Of a DNA stretch of 53,727 nt, positions 8,429-15,928 are shown piece after piece (the stretch's first letter is position 1; the number at the start of each line of letters is the position of its first letter). Where the stretch lies: assembly GCA_009841605.1 (NCBI GenBank), contig VXLM01000020.1, forward strand, positions 1 to 53,727, in the 5' to 3' direction. A program made the position numbers and the translations under genes. Source of the DNA: Dehalococcoidia bacterium. GTDB taxonomy: Bacteria > Chloroflexota > Dehalococcoidia > Lucifugimonadales > VXLM01. A model generated the notes under the pieces. The model saw only the letters and a list, made by a program, of their open reading frames with translations. It had not been told where the DNA came from and made no database searches.

Positions 8429-9382
8429 ATGACGTACGAACGCAGTGAATATCCGGGGTGGTCGTGGTCGCACAGCAGGCGGGCGACGTTTCAGGAGTGT
8501 CCTCGGAAGTATTTCTACCAGTATTACGGGTCGCATAACGGGTGGGAGGAGACGGCGCCTGAGAGCGCTCAGCTTGCGTACCGGCTGAAGAATCTCACGA
8601 GTCTGCCGCTGGAGATCGGGGCGGCGGTGCATGAGGCGGCGTCGACGGCCATCCACCGGGCGCGTTCGGGAGCGTCGACGCCTACGGCGGACGAGCTGTA
8701 CGACGCGGCGCGGAACCGCTTGAACAAGGCGTGGGTGGAGTCGCAGGACAGGTCGGAGTGGGAACGCTCGCCAAAGTGGCGACGGATGTTCCATGAGTTC
8801 TATTACGACACGGGGATCGGAGAGAACAAGATAGCGGAGTCGAGAGACATCCTGCGGACGTGCTTCGACAACCTACTGGTCTCGAAGAGCTTTCGGGAGG
8901 CCGTCGCGGCCCCATTCGTCGAGGTGAAGAACGTGGAAGAGTTTGCCACCTTCTACATCGACGAAACGCCCATTCATGCCGTCCCGGACTTGGTTTACCG
9001 GAAGGGTGACGATAGCTGGACGGTGGTTGACTGGAAGTCGGGCCGGAGGGACGAGGACGACAGAGAGCAGGCGCTCGTGTACGCGCTCTATTTGCGGGAA
9101 ATGCACGGGGTTAGGGGGCCTGAGATCAGCGTGCGCATCGAGCGGCTGGCACACGGCACGGCAGAGGACTACGCATACACGCAGGGCGACCTCGACGACG
9201 GCGTGGACGCGATACGTGACAGTATTGCGGCGATGAGGGGGTATCTTGACGATGTGGAACTGAACGTGCCGGTCGAGAAGGCGGGATTTCCGCTCAGATC
9301 GGATACGTCGGTTTGTAAGTTCTGCAGTTTCTATGCGATGGACAGGGAGGAGATTGCGGAGGTGCAGGCTGGGCCGTTTTGA
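8429..9382 (+). CDS. PD-(D/E)XK nuclease family protein (RecB/Cas4-type)
   Basis: A 317-aa nuclease-fold protein. The core motifs are His68 (GAAVHEA), Asp187 (AVPDLVY), Asp201-x-Lys203 (VVDWKSG) and Gln214xxxTyr218 (EQALVYALY), which is the RecB/AddB/Cas4 arrangement. Cys24 (FQECPRKYFYQY) plus Cys296xxCys299 match three of the four cysteines that hold an Fe-S cluster in AddB and Cas4; the fourth is absent. No cas genes or repeat array are nearby, so a DNA-repair or housekeeping role is more likely than CRISPR. There is no clear SD at ATG 8429, and 19 bases separate it from the previous gene. Confidence 0.8.
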   Translation: MTYERSEYPGWSWSHSRRATFQECPRKYFYQYYGSHNGWEETAPESAQLAYRLKNLTSLPLEIGAAVHEAASTAIHRARSGASTPTADELYDAARNRLNKAWVESQDRSEWERSPKWRRMFHEFYYDTGIGENKIAESRDILRTCFDNLLVSKSFREAVAAPFVEVKNVEEFATFYIDETPIHAVPDLVYRKGDDSWTVVDWKSGRRDEDDREQALVYALYLREMHGVRGPEISVRIERLAHGTAEDYAYTQGDLDDGVDAIRDSIAAMRGYLDDVELNVPVEKAGFPLRSDTSVCKFCSFYAMDREEIAEVQAGPF

Positions 9383-9436
9383 GTGGGAGAGTCACCAATT
9401 TGTTACATTGGCAACATGTCCTTGCTGACCAAGTTT

Positions 9437-9463
9437 CTGGATTCCTGCCTCCGCAGGAATGAC
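9437..9463. repeat. Palindromic intergenic repeat (GGATTCCTGC/GCAGGAAT)
   Basis: ATTCCTGC, a four-base loop and GCAGGAAT form an 8-bp perfect stem, preceded by CTGG and followed by GAC. It lies between the nuclease and the first DapA-like gene and may act as a transcript-end hairpin. Confidence 0.55.
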
Positions 9464-9570
9464 GATCGGGGGGCGGTGTTGGTTGAAAGGGGGCGGGTTT
9501 CTGAAAAGGCGTATGGGGCGTAGAATAGGGACGGTAATTTGGAAGCGATGCATGAATTGAGGAGGGAACC

Positions 9571-10518
9571 ATGAACCTGGAGGAAATCAAAAGTTTGATC
9601 ATTGGGCCCATGGCAACGGTGGGGACCCCTTTCGACGACGACTTCGAGGTCGATTACGGGAAGTTCTACAACTTGACGCAGTGGTGGGTCGATCAGGGGC
9701 TGGTGAAGGGCAGGGCGGTCATCAAGGTCGCGGCGGCGATGGGTGAGGGACCGCAGCTTCGAGATGAAGAATGGCCGGCATTGCTACGGACGGCTGTGCA
9801 AGCGGCGGACGGCAAGGCGGCCATCCTGTGCGGCCTGCACTACAAGGACACGATTCGCCAGATCGAGGACGCCAAGAAGGCGCAGGACATGGGCGCGATC
9901 GGTCTGCAGATATCCCCTCCGGTGCACAACGGCCCCACCCGCAGCGACGTATTGCGGTTCTACGAGGACGTGTCGAACGCCATCGACATCGGGATCATGG
10001 TCTACAACACGATGGGGATGCTCGGCGACCTCATCACGCCTGACGACTACCGCACCATGGCAGGCTTCGACAACGTGGTCGCGATCAAGTGGGCAGCGCC
10101 GGGATACCCGTATGAGGCGATCTTCGACCTCAAGGACAAGGTAAACATCATCGACAACACGAAGGACCCGACGCGCAATCACAGGATGGGTGGGCGTGGA
10201 TTCATCAACTGGACATCGGAGATTCACCCGCCCCACGACCTCGCGGTTTGGGACCTGATGGAGGAGGGCAAGTACGAGGAGGCCCGCACGCTCTGGTTCA
10301 GCGTGTATGACCAACTGAGCGATTTCTATGCCAAGACGGGAGCCATATCGGGCGGCCAGGCCCGCGTCAAAAAAGGCATGATGAAGGTCATGGGCATGGA
10401 CATCGGAGACTCGCGTCCGCCTTCGGAGCCGTTGTCGGAGGCCGAGATAGACGAGCTTCGAGAAATGCTGATCGGCTTCGGGTTCCCGGTGCCGGAGCGA
10501 GAGGCGGTGTTGGTGTAG
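9571..10518 (+). CDS. Dihydrodipicolinate synthase family lyase, copy 1
   Basis: A 315-aa TIM-barrel aldolase of the DapA/NanA superfamily. The Schiff-base lysine is Lys173 (VVAIKWAAPG) and the proton-relay tyrosine is Tyr145 (IMVYNTMGM). The region corresponding to the substrate-binding GTTGE motif is AAMGEGPQL, so the substrate differs from that of true DapA. GAGGAGGG precedes the ATG. It is followed by a close paralogue and a third, more distant one, and lies downstream of lactonase and oxidoreductase genes. This points to 2-keto-3-deoxy sugar acid or related breakdown rather than lysine synthesis. Confidence 0.85.
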   Translation: MNLEEIKSLIIGPMATVGTPFDDDFEVDYGKFYNLTQWWVDQGLVKGRAVIKVAAAMGEGPQLRDEEWPALLRTAVQAADGKAAILCGLHYKDTIRQIEDAKKAQDMGAIGLQISPPVHNGPTRSDVLRFYEDVSNAIDIGIMVYNTMGMLGDLITPDDYRTMAGFDNVVAIKWAAPGYPYEAIFDLKDKVNIIDNTKDPTRNHRMGGRGFINWTSEIHPPHDLAVWDLMEEGKYEEARTLWFSVYDQLSDFYAKTGAISGGQARVKKGMMKVMGMDIGDSRPPSEPLSEAEIDELREMLIGFGFPVPEREAVLV

Positions 10519-10542
10519 GAGGAGAGGCTGTAGGGGGTAATT

Positions 10543-10580
10543 CACCCTCACCCTAGCCCTCTCCCAGGACGGGAGAGGGG
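10543..10580. repeat. Palindromic intergenic repeat, family B
   Basis: This is CACCCTCACCCTAGCC followed by the hairpin CTCTCCC-AGGAC-GGGAGAG. Related copies lie at 13240, 18511, 36573, 36622 and (inverted) 49220. The hairpin could end the first DapA-like transcript. Confidence 0.75.
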
Positions 10581-10637
10581 ATAAGTCTCTCCAGCGGCGA
10601 GGGAGAGACTAAAGGTGATTACTCGGAGGCGGCTGCG

Positions 10638-10646
10638 TGATATAAT
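10638..10646 (+). promoter_or_regulatory. Extended -10 promoter element before the second DapA-like gene
   Basis: TGA-TATAAT (TGn plus a consensus -10) ends 30 bases before the ATG at 10676. No good -35 hexamer is visible, as expected of extended -10 promoters. Confidence 0.4.
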
Positions 10647-10675
10647 CTCGCCAGCTTGAGAACGAGGGAGAACGC

Positions 10676-11608
10676 ATGGATCGAGCAGAACTACGTGAGC
10701 TAATTCAAGGGCCGATAGCGACGGTGCCGACGCCGTTCGACGACGATTTCGAAGTCGACTTCGGACGGATGCACGAATTGACGCAGCAGTGGGTCGACGA
10801 GGGCCTCGTGAAAGGCAAGGCGGTCATCAAGGTCGCGGCTGCAATGGGCGAGGGTCCGATGCTGAAGGACGAGGAGTGGCCTTTGCTGCTCCGGACGGTA
10901 GTGCAGGCGGCAAAGGACCGGGCGTCCATAGTGTGCGGACTTCACTACAAGGACACGAAGCGCACCATCGAGGATGCGAAGATCGCCCAGGACATGGGGG
11001 CCATTGGGCTGCAGATATGCCCTCCGATCTTCAACCTGCCGAGCCAGGACGACCTGATCGACTACTACAGCGACATCTCGGACAACATCGACATCGGGAT
11101 CATGGTGTACTGCACACAGTGGATGCCGGGCGGTCTCGTGGAGGTCGATACGATCATGAAGATGGAGGACATCCCGCAGGTTGCTTCGATTAAGTGGAGT
11201 CCGCCGCCGGACGGTAAGCAGGAGGACATCGCGAAGTTTACGCACATCTTCAGCGTGATCGAGAACGGCGGATCGCCCGCGGAGAGTCACAAGCTGGGTG
11301 GTCGCGGGTACATCAACCTCACGGCTGAGGCGTACCCTCCTCACGATCTCGAAATCTGGGACCACCTCGAAGCGGGCCGCTACGACGAGGCCCAGACGCT
11401 TTGGGACAAGGTGAATGACCCCTTGCGTGACTACTCGGCAAAGACCGACGTGCGATCCGGCGGGCAGGGCAGGGTCAAGAAGGGACTTTCGTACCTGATG
11501 GGCAAGCCGGCGGGAGCGTCCCGTCCGCCCTCCAAGCCCCTGAATGAAGGCGAACTTGACGAACTGCGAGAGATTCTGGTCGGTTTCGGCTGGCCGGTTG
11601 TGAACTAA
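10676..11608 (+). CDS. Dihydrodipicolinate synthase family lyase, copy 2
   Basis: A 310-aa paralogue of the preceding gene, clearly similar over its full length (shared TVPTPFDDDFEVDFG, KGKAVIKVAAAMGEGP, LHYKDTKRTIEDAK, SGGQGRVKKG). The Schiff-base lysine is in VASIKWSPPP and the tyrosine in IMVYCTQWM. The specificity loop after the lysine differs from copy 1, suggesting a different acceptor. GAGGGAGAA precedes the ATG, and it has its own -10 element, so it is probably transcribed separately from copy 1. Confidence 0.85.
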   Translation: MDRAELRELIQGPIATVPTPFDDDFEVDFGRMHELTQQWVDEGLVKGKAVIKVAAAMGEGPMLKDEEWPLLLRTVVQAAKDRASIVCGLHYKDTKRTIEDAKIAQDMGAIGLQICPPIFNLPSQDDLIDYYSDISDNIDIGIMVYCTQWMPGGLVEVDTIMKMEDIPQVASIKWSPPPDGKQEDIAKFTHIFSVIENGGSPAESHKLGGRGYINLTAEAYPPHDLEIWDHLEAGRYDEAQTLWDKVNDPLRDYSAKTDVRSGGQGRVKKGLSYLMGKPAGASRPPSKPLNEGELDELREILVGFGWPVVN

Positions 11609-11687
11609 CGGAAATCATTTGTGCCAGATCCGACCTTCAAGTAGAGGGGCCGGGCCACACCAAAAAGAATAGAACTAGGAGGAGCGA

Positions 11688-12653
11688 ATGATCACGGTTG
11701 AGGAAGCAAAGCAGAAGATGGACGGTGTCGTCATCCCCTTGGCGACGATTTTCAAAGAGGACAAGTCGCTCGACGTCGACGCCACGCAGGAGAACGTGCA
11801 GTGGATCGTCGACCAGGGAGCGGCCCCGGGCAACACGGTGTTTATCGCGGTCGGCTCCGGCGGAGACTTCACGGTGATGACGACCGACGAGCGCAAGGCG
11901 GCCATCAAGGCCATCGCCGACGTTGCCGTGCCGAACGGCATCCCGACGTTCGCAAGCGTGCAGAGCACGGACATCCGCGCGACGATTGAGCTTTGTCAGT
12001 GGTGCGAAGAGGTCGGCATCGACATCGTGCAGATGAGCAGCGCGTACTACTATGACGTACACAAAGGCGACCTCATCGAGTGGGTCCATGAAGTGGCAAA
12101 GCACACTGAGGTGGGCTTCGCTGCGTACAGCCACTGGTATTCCGGCTCCAAGTACGACATGACCATGGACGTGGCCGAAGAGATCATGAAGGTACGGAAC
12201 ACGGTTGCCGTGAAGTGGGGATCGCCAGACATCGCCAACTACCTCGCGGGGATCAAGTACTTCGTGCCGCGAGCGGCGGTCGTGAACAACGGGCCTCTGA
12301 GCATCTACGGGCACATGCTCGGAGTGAAGGCGTGGGTCAGCCACGTGCCGAACTTCTATCCGGCGCACTCCATCGCCGTGCACGAGCTGATGACGGCGGG
12401 GTTGTACGACGAGGCTCAGCGCGTGTTCGACGAGTTCAACGCGCCGTACTCGCGGATCAGAGCGGCCATCGGCTCCCAGACCGCGGGCGAGGGCGTCTTC
12501 GTCAAGCCATTCATGCGGCACATGGGTCGTCCTGCGGGTCCGTCCCGTCTGCCGTCCCGCGACTCCGTCGTGACGCCGGAGATCGAGGGCATGATCGCCG
12601 ACCTGATGAGCAAGGCCGACTCGATAGTCGAAAGCGCGAAGGCGATGGCCTAG
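11688..12653 (+). CDS. Dihydrodipicolinate synthase family lyase, copy 3 (divergent)
   Basis: A 321-aa member of the same superfamily but a different branch: VIPLATIFKEDKSLDVDA at the N-terminus, AVGSGGDFTVMTTDERK for the substrate motif, Lys in VAVKWGSPD and Tyr in FAAYSHWYSG. Its sequence is too unlike copies 1 and 2 to be a recent duplicate. AGGAGCG precedes the ATG. A GC-rich hairpin lies just downstream (12704-12725), between it and the RidA-like gene. The substrate is unknown. Confidence 0.83.
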   Translation: MITVEEAKQKMDGVVIPLATIFKEDKSLDVDATQENVQWIVDQGAAPGNTVFIAVGSGGDFTVMTTDERKAAIKAIADVAVPNGIPTFASVQSTDIRATIELCQWCEEVGIDIVQMSSAYYYDVHKGDLIEWVHEVAKHTEVGFAAYSHWYSGSKYDMTMDVAEEIMKVRNTVAVKWGSPDIANYLAGIKYFVPRAAVVNNGPLSIYGHMLGVKAWVSHVPNFYPAHSIAVHELMTAGLYDEAQRVFDEFNAPYSRIRAAIGSQTAGEGVFVKPFMRHMGRPAGPSRLPSRDSVVTPEIEGMIADLMSKADSIVESAKAMA

Positions 12654-12703
12654 CGCCGAGGATACCTGACCGGAGTTTGCCGGTCGCATAGGAGCATTCG
12701 GGA

Positions 12704-12725
12704 GGGGCGGGCGTGTGTCCGCCCC
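12704..12725 (+). terminator. GC-rich hairpin between the lyase and RidA-like genes
   Basis: GGGGCGG (12704-12710), loop GCGTGTGT, CCGCCCC (12719-12725): a perfect 7-bp stem. It is followed only by TTGACCTT, so it is a weak terminator or an attenuator before the next gene, whose SD begins nine bases later. Confidence 0.4.
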
Positions 12726-12748
12726 TTGACCTTAAGGGGGAATTCGAC

Positions 12749-13165
12749 ATGGGAAAAGGACGTCTTACGGCCAATCCTCCGAATGTCCCGCCGCCGGTGG
12801 GGATGTACTCACACATCGCCAGGGTCGACGCCAAGGAACTGCTGTTTCTCGCGGGACAGGTGGCTGTGGACGATAACGGCGAGGTGCTAGCTAAGGGCGA
12901 CGCGGGCGCTCAGACGCGGATCGCCTACGAGCGCGTGGGGGCGATACTTGCCGACGCGGGCGCGACGTACCAGGACATCGTGCAGGTGCGTACCTATGTG
13001 GTTGGAGTGGAAAACAAGCAGTCGTATCTCGATGAGCGAGAGAAGCTGTTCAATGAGATCTACGCCGACGGGGTCTTTCCCCCGAATACGTTTGTCTTCG
13101 TCGAGGCGCTCTTCGAGCCGGACATGCTCGTGGAGATCGAGGTTGTCGCTGCGATCGCGCAGTAA
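12749..13165 (+). CDS. RidA/YjgF family protein lacking the usual catalytic arginine
   Basis: A 138-aa member of the Rid family. I chose ATG 12749 because of AAGGGGG eight bases upstream. The family core is present (LLFLAGQVAVDDNGEV, VQVRTYVV, FVEALFEPDMLVEIEVVAAI). In RidA proper, an arginine shortly before the C-terminal strand (PxR) is needed to hydrolyse imines; here the segment reads PPNTFVFV, with Asn instead. It is therefore probably one of the Rid subfamilies without that deaminase activity. It follows the three DapA-like lyases and may share their pathway. Confidence 0.82.
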   Translation: MGKGRLTANPPNVPPPVGMYSHIARVDAKELLFLAGQVAVDDNGEVLAKGDAGAQTRIAYERVGAILADAGATYQDIVQVRTYVVGVENKQSYLDEREKLFNEIYADGVFPPNTFVFVEALFEPDMLVEIEVVAAIAQ

Positions 13166-13181
13166 TCTTCGGAGCGTTCTT

Positions 13182-13212
13182 TTTCACCCATCGACAGGCT
13201 CAGGGTGAACGG
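13182..13212. repeat. Short intergenic repeat-like element (ATCGACAGGCTCAGGG type)
   Basis: The element runs TTCACCCATCGAC to CAGGGTGAACGGG, with TTCACCC/GGGTGAA complementary ends. It lies 16 bases after the RidA-like stop and just before a family B repeat. It may act as a hairpin at the transcript end. Confidence 0.45.
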
Positions 13213-13239
13213 GATGTTGCAGCGCTTGAGAAGGGCGAA

Positions 13240-13279
13240 CACCCTCACCCCAGCCCTCTCCCACGACGGGAGAGGGGGG
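13240..13279. repeat. Palindromic intergenic repeat, family B
   Basis: CACCCTCACCCCAGCC is followed by CTCTCCC-ACGAC-GGGAGAG. It sits between the convergent RidA-like and thioredoxin-reductase-like genes, where it could terminate both transcripts. Confidence 0.75.
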
Positions 13280-13318
13280 GCGTTTACTCAAGGTGACTAA
13301 GGTCCTTTATCCATCCGT

Positions 13319-14311
13319 CTAGGCAGTGACGGCCTCTTGCTGCGGGATGGAGGCGGCGTGCCACGGGCAGGCGGCGGGGTGTTCCATGATGTACTTGTAG
13401 GCGGCTGAGGCCGCTATGGCCCCTTGGGCGGCAGCGGTTATAGTCTGTTTGAGGTCGCCGGACGCATTGGTCAGGTCTCCGGCGGCGAAGATACCCGGTA
13501 CGTTGGTGCGCATGGCCGTATCGACGATCACCTCGTCCTCGTCGTTGAGATTCATGCCGAGTTCCTTGGGGATGTCGGCGCGCGGGTCGGCACCGATCTC
13601 GATGAAGATGCCGTCGACCGTCAGTTCGTCGGAACCGTTGTACGGCCTGTCGATGCGGATGCCCTCGAGGTCGTCCGTTCCCTGCAGCTCCACGACGTTC
13701 GTTTCCAGCAACTGGGTGACGTTGGGCGTGCGGTTCAGCTCATCGACAATGATGCGCTCAGGCCGGAAGAACTCGGAGCCCCGGTAGATGAGGTAGACCT
13801 GCGTTGCGTACTTGGCGAGGAGGACGGCGCCCTCAGCGGCGGCGTTGCCGCCTCCGACCACGGCGACGACGTTGTCCTTGTGCAGGGGCGCGTCGCAGAC
13901 GGAGCAGAAGGAGACGCCCTTGCCGGTCCACTCCTCCTCGTTCGGAAGGCCAAGCTTGCGGCGCTCGCGGCCTATTGCCAGGATGACAGTCTGCGTCTGA
14001 TACGTGCCGCTGTACTCGGTCTCGACCTCGTAGCAGCCCTCGACCCCGACGACCTTGGTCACCTTGTCGTCCACGATGGGCACGTCGTATTTCACGACCT
14101 GATCTCTGAAGTGCATCATGAGGTCGAAGCCGTCGATGTCGACGTAGCCGGGGTAATTCTCGATGGAGCCCCCGATGGCGGTCTCGCCTCCGAAGGTCTC
14201 GCCGATGACGACGGGCTTGGTCTGGTACCTGGCTGCATAGAGAGCCGCGGCGAACCCTGCCGCGCCCTGTCCCGCGATCACGATGTCATACTGGCCTTCT
14301 ACTGTGGTCAA
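13319..14311 (-). CDS. Thioredoxin reductase-like FAD/NAD(P) disulfide oxidoreductase
   Basis: A 330-aa two-domain flavoprotein. The FAD-binding motif is GQGAAG (14-19), the redox pair is Cys136-Ser-Val-Cys139-Asp, the NAD(P) motif is VVGGGNAAAEGA, and the C-terminal FAD motif is GIFAAGDL. The family keeps thioredoxin or a similar partner reduced. The start is TTG at 14311 with GGAGG eight bases upstream. About 20 residues extend past the usual C-terminus (PAACPWHAAS...) and contain one further cysteine. No thioredoxin gene adjoins it. The partner is unknown, so I give no symbol. Confidence 0.88.
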   Translation of the reverse strand: MTTVEGQYDIVIAGQGAAGFAAALYAARYQTKPVVIGETFGGETAIGGSIENYPGYVDIDGFDLMMHFRDQVVKYDVPIVDDKVTKVVGVEGCYEVETEYSGTYQTQTVILAIGRERRKLGLPNEEEWTGKGVSFCSVCDAPLHKDNVVAVVGGGNAAAEGAVLLAKYATQVYLIYRGSEFFRPERIIVDELNRTPNVTQLLETNVVELQGTDDLEGIRIDRPYNGSDELTVDGIFIEIGADPRADIPKELGMNLNDEDEVIVDTAMRTNVPGIFAAGDLTNASGDLKQTITAAAQGAIAASAAYKYIMEHPAACPWHAASIPQQEAVTA

Positions 14312-14439
14312 TTCGGTGCCTCCGGTGGGAGTGGTGCTATGTAACTATGGTACCGGAAGAGTGGGGGCGGACGCATCAGGTAGAGAAATAGAGAGGGTGG
14401 CCTTAGTGGCCCATAGACAAAGGAGGCATTGAAAACAGA

Positions 14440-14772
14440 TTAGGACAGTGCCAGGAAAGCGCCCTGTTCGTCTTGAAAGAAGGCGAGCAGATCAGGAACT
14501 CTGCTTCTCAATATGGATTCAATCTCAGAGGTGGAGCAGTTGCCACGCCGAATCCAAATAACTTTGGGTGGGTGTCCATGCGTAAAGCTCAGTTGCCTAA
14601 AGTCAGAGTCTCTCGTGACTATTGAGAAATCATTCTCTCTAGCAAATTCCCAGATTGCGACATCATCGGCGGACTCAAGTCCTACAGTTCTGACGTGGAT
14701 GGATTCGGGAAATAAGTGTGAAAGAGTCTCTTGAAGGTGCGGCGACAGGTTCTGATCGAACAGCAGCCTCAT
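14440..14772 (-). CDS. DUF5615-family PIN-like toxin component
   Basis: A 110-aa protein with the DUF5615/PIN-like layout: RLLFDQNLS at the N-terminus (Asp6), a middle ADDVAIWEFARENDF segment, and VTRDSDF (Asp55, Asp57). The acidic residues would hold the metal of an RNase-type site. Its ATG overlaps the stop of the DUF433 gene by four bases (ATGA). Such pairs are commonly annotated as type II toxin-antitoxin modules; activity here is inferred from the pairing. Confidence 0.8.
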   Translation of the reverse strand: MRLLFDQNLSPHLQETLSHLFPESIHVRTVGLESADDVAIWEFARENDFSIVTRDSDFRQLSFTHGHPPKVIWIRRGNCSTSEIESILRSRVPDLLAFFQDEQGAFLALS

Positions 14773-15002
14773 GTCGGTGGAAGCGACACCAGACGACGCT
14801 CCCTATCGGCCGCAAATGCCAAACAGGCCCGGATGTCTTCTCGCGTTAGGTCGGGGAAGTCAGCGAGGATATCGTCCTCGGACATGCCTGAGGCGAGATA
14901 CTCCAGTACGTCGTAGACGGTGATGCGCAGGCCGCGGATGCAGGGCTTGCCTGATCGCTTGCCCGGCTCGATAGTGATGATATTTGTGTAGTCTTCGGCC
15001 AT
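14769..15002 (-). CDS. DUF433 family antitoxin-like protein
   Basis: A 77-aa protein with the DUF433 pattern: ITIEPGKRSGKPCIRGLRITVYDVLEYLASGM, then DILADFPDLTREDIRACLAFAADRE. The fold is a small winged-helix-like domain thought to neutralise the partner DUF5615 protein and bind DNA. It lies immediately upstream of, and translationally coupled to, the toxin gene. No clear SD before the ATG. Confidence 0.83.
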   Translation of the reverse strand: MAEDYTNIITIEPGKRSGKPCIRGLRITVYDVLEYLASGMSEDDILADFPDLTREDIRACLAFAADRERRLVSLPPT

Positions 15003-15043
15003 AGGGAAGCCTCTAGCAGTACGGTTATGATACCACGCTTCGG

Positions 15044-15793
15044 CTAGTGAAAGACCCGCCCCGAGTCGATGACTAGCGTCTGGCCCGTGGTGGTGTCGGA
15101 GCGGCAGAACTCGACGACCTGGCGGGCGATGTCGTCCTTGTCGGCGGCCTTTTGGAGGACGGCGCCTGCTACTGCAGTCTTGCGGTGCTCAGGGGTGAGG
15201 TTTGACGACATGAGGGTGCCCTCCAGGTAGCCGGGGGCCACGCAGTTGACGAGGATGTCGGGGGCGAGGCCGCGCGCCATGCACTTGGTGAGGTGGTTGA
15301 GGCCGGCCTTGGAGACGGCGTATGCGATGGAGGAGCCGTTGGGTCCGAGACCGGCGACGGAGGAGATGTTGACGATTCTGCCTCCGCCGGACACGCGCAT
15401 AGGCTCGACGATCTCCTTGATGGTCCGCATGGGGCCGGAAAGGTTGATGTCGATGATCTTGTCCCAGAGCTCGTAGGTCAGGCCGTCGATGTCGGTGAAG
15501 TCGATGGCTTTGTTGAACGCGCCGTCGTTCACGAGGATGTGGACTCCGCCGAACTCGTTGACGGTGGCGGAGATGGCGGCTCTGATCTGGTCGAGGTCGG
15601 TCACATCGCAGGCTACGGGAATGGCACGAACGCCCCGGGCGCGCATCTCCTCGGCGACCTTGACGGCCTTGTCGGGGTTCTTGGCGTATCCGACCGCGAG
15701 GTTAACGCCCGCGTCGGCCAGGGCGATGCAGATGCGCCCTCCCAGCACGCCACTGCCGCCGGTTACGAGCGCGGCCTTTTGGGTTAAGTCCAT
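15044..15793 (-). CDS. Short-chain dehydrogenase/reductase (FabG-like SDR)
   Basis: A 249-aa classical SDR. The cofactor motif is TGGSGVLG (11-18). The NNAG position reads NDGA. The catalytic residues are Ser144/145 (VNISSVAG), Tyr158 and Lys162 (YAVSK). CDVTDLD suggests an acidic residue near the adenine ribose. It oxidises or reduces a hydroxyl/keto group with NAD(P). The substrate cannot be named. GGAG lies eight bases before the ATG. It is transcribed away from the SLC13-type transporter. Confidence 0.88.
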   Translation of the reverse strand: MDLTQKAALVTGGSGVLGGRICIALADAGVNLAVGYAKNPDKAVKVAEEMRARGVRAIPVACDVTDLDQIRAAISATVNEFGGVHILVNDGAFNKAIDFTDIDGLTYELWDKIIDINLSGPMRTIKEIVEPMRVSGGGRIVNISSVAGLGPNGSSIAYAVSKAGLNHLTKCMARGLAPDILVNCVAPGYLEGTLMSSNLTPEHRKTAVAGAVLQKAADKDDIARQVVEFCRSDTTTGQTLVIDSGRVFH

Positions 15794-15928
15794 TGGAGTT
15801 TCTCCATGGCTGCGTTGATTCAGGAATAGGCGAGATTATATCATGCAGCATCCTGCGAACTGTTTTGGCTGCGGGCAGGGAAGAGATGATGCAGCGGAGT
15901 TTTCTCCAATGGCTTGGCGAACGCTGGC

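Noticed and set aside
8429..9382. Cas4 as part of a CRISPR system
   Set aside because: No repeat-spacer array or cas gene occurs in the window, and the cysteine set is incomplete.
11637..12689. 350-codon minus-strand frame opposite the third DapA-like gene
   Set aside because: Shadow of a conserved plus-strand gene. His/Arg/Val-rich, no start signal.
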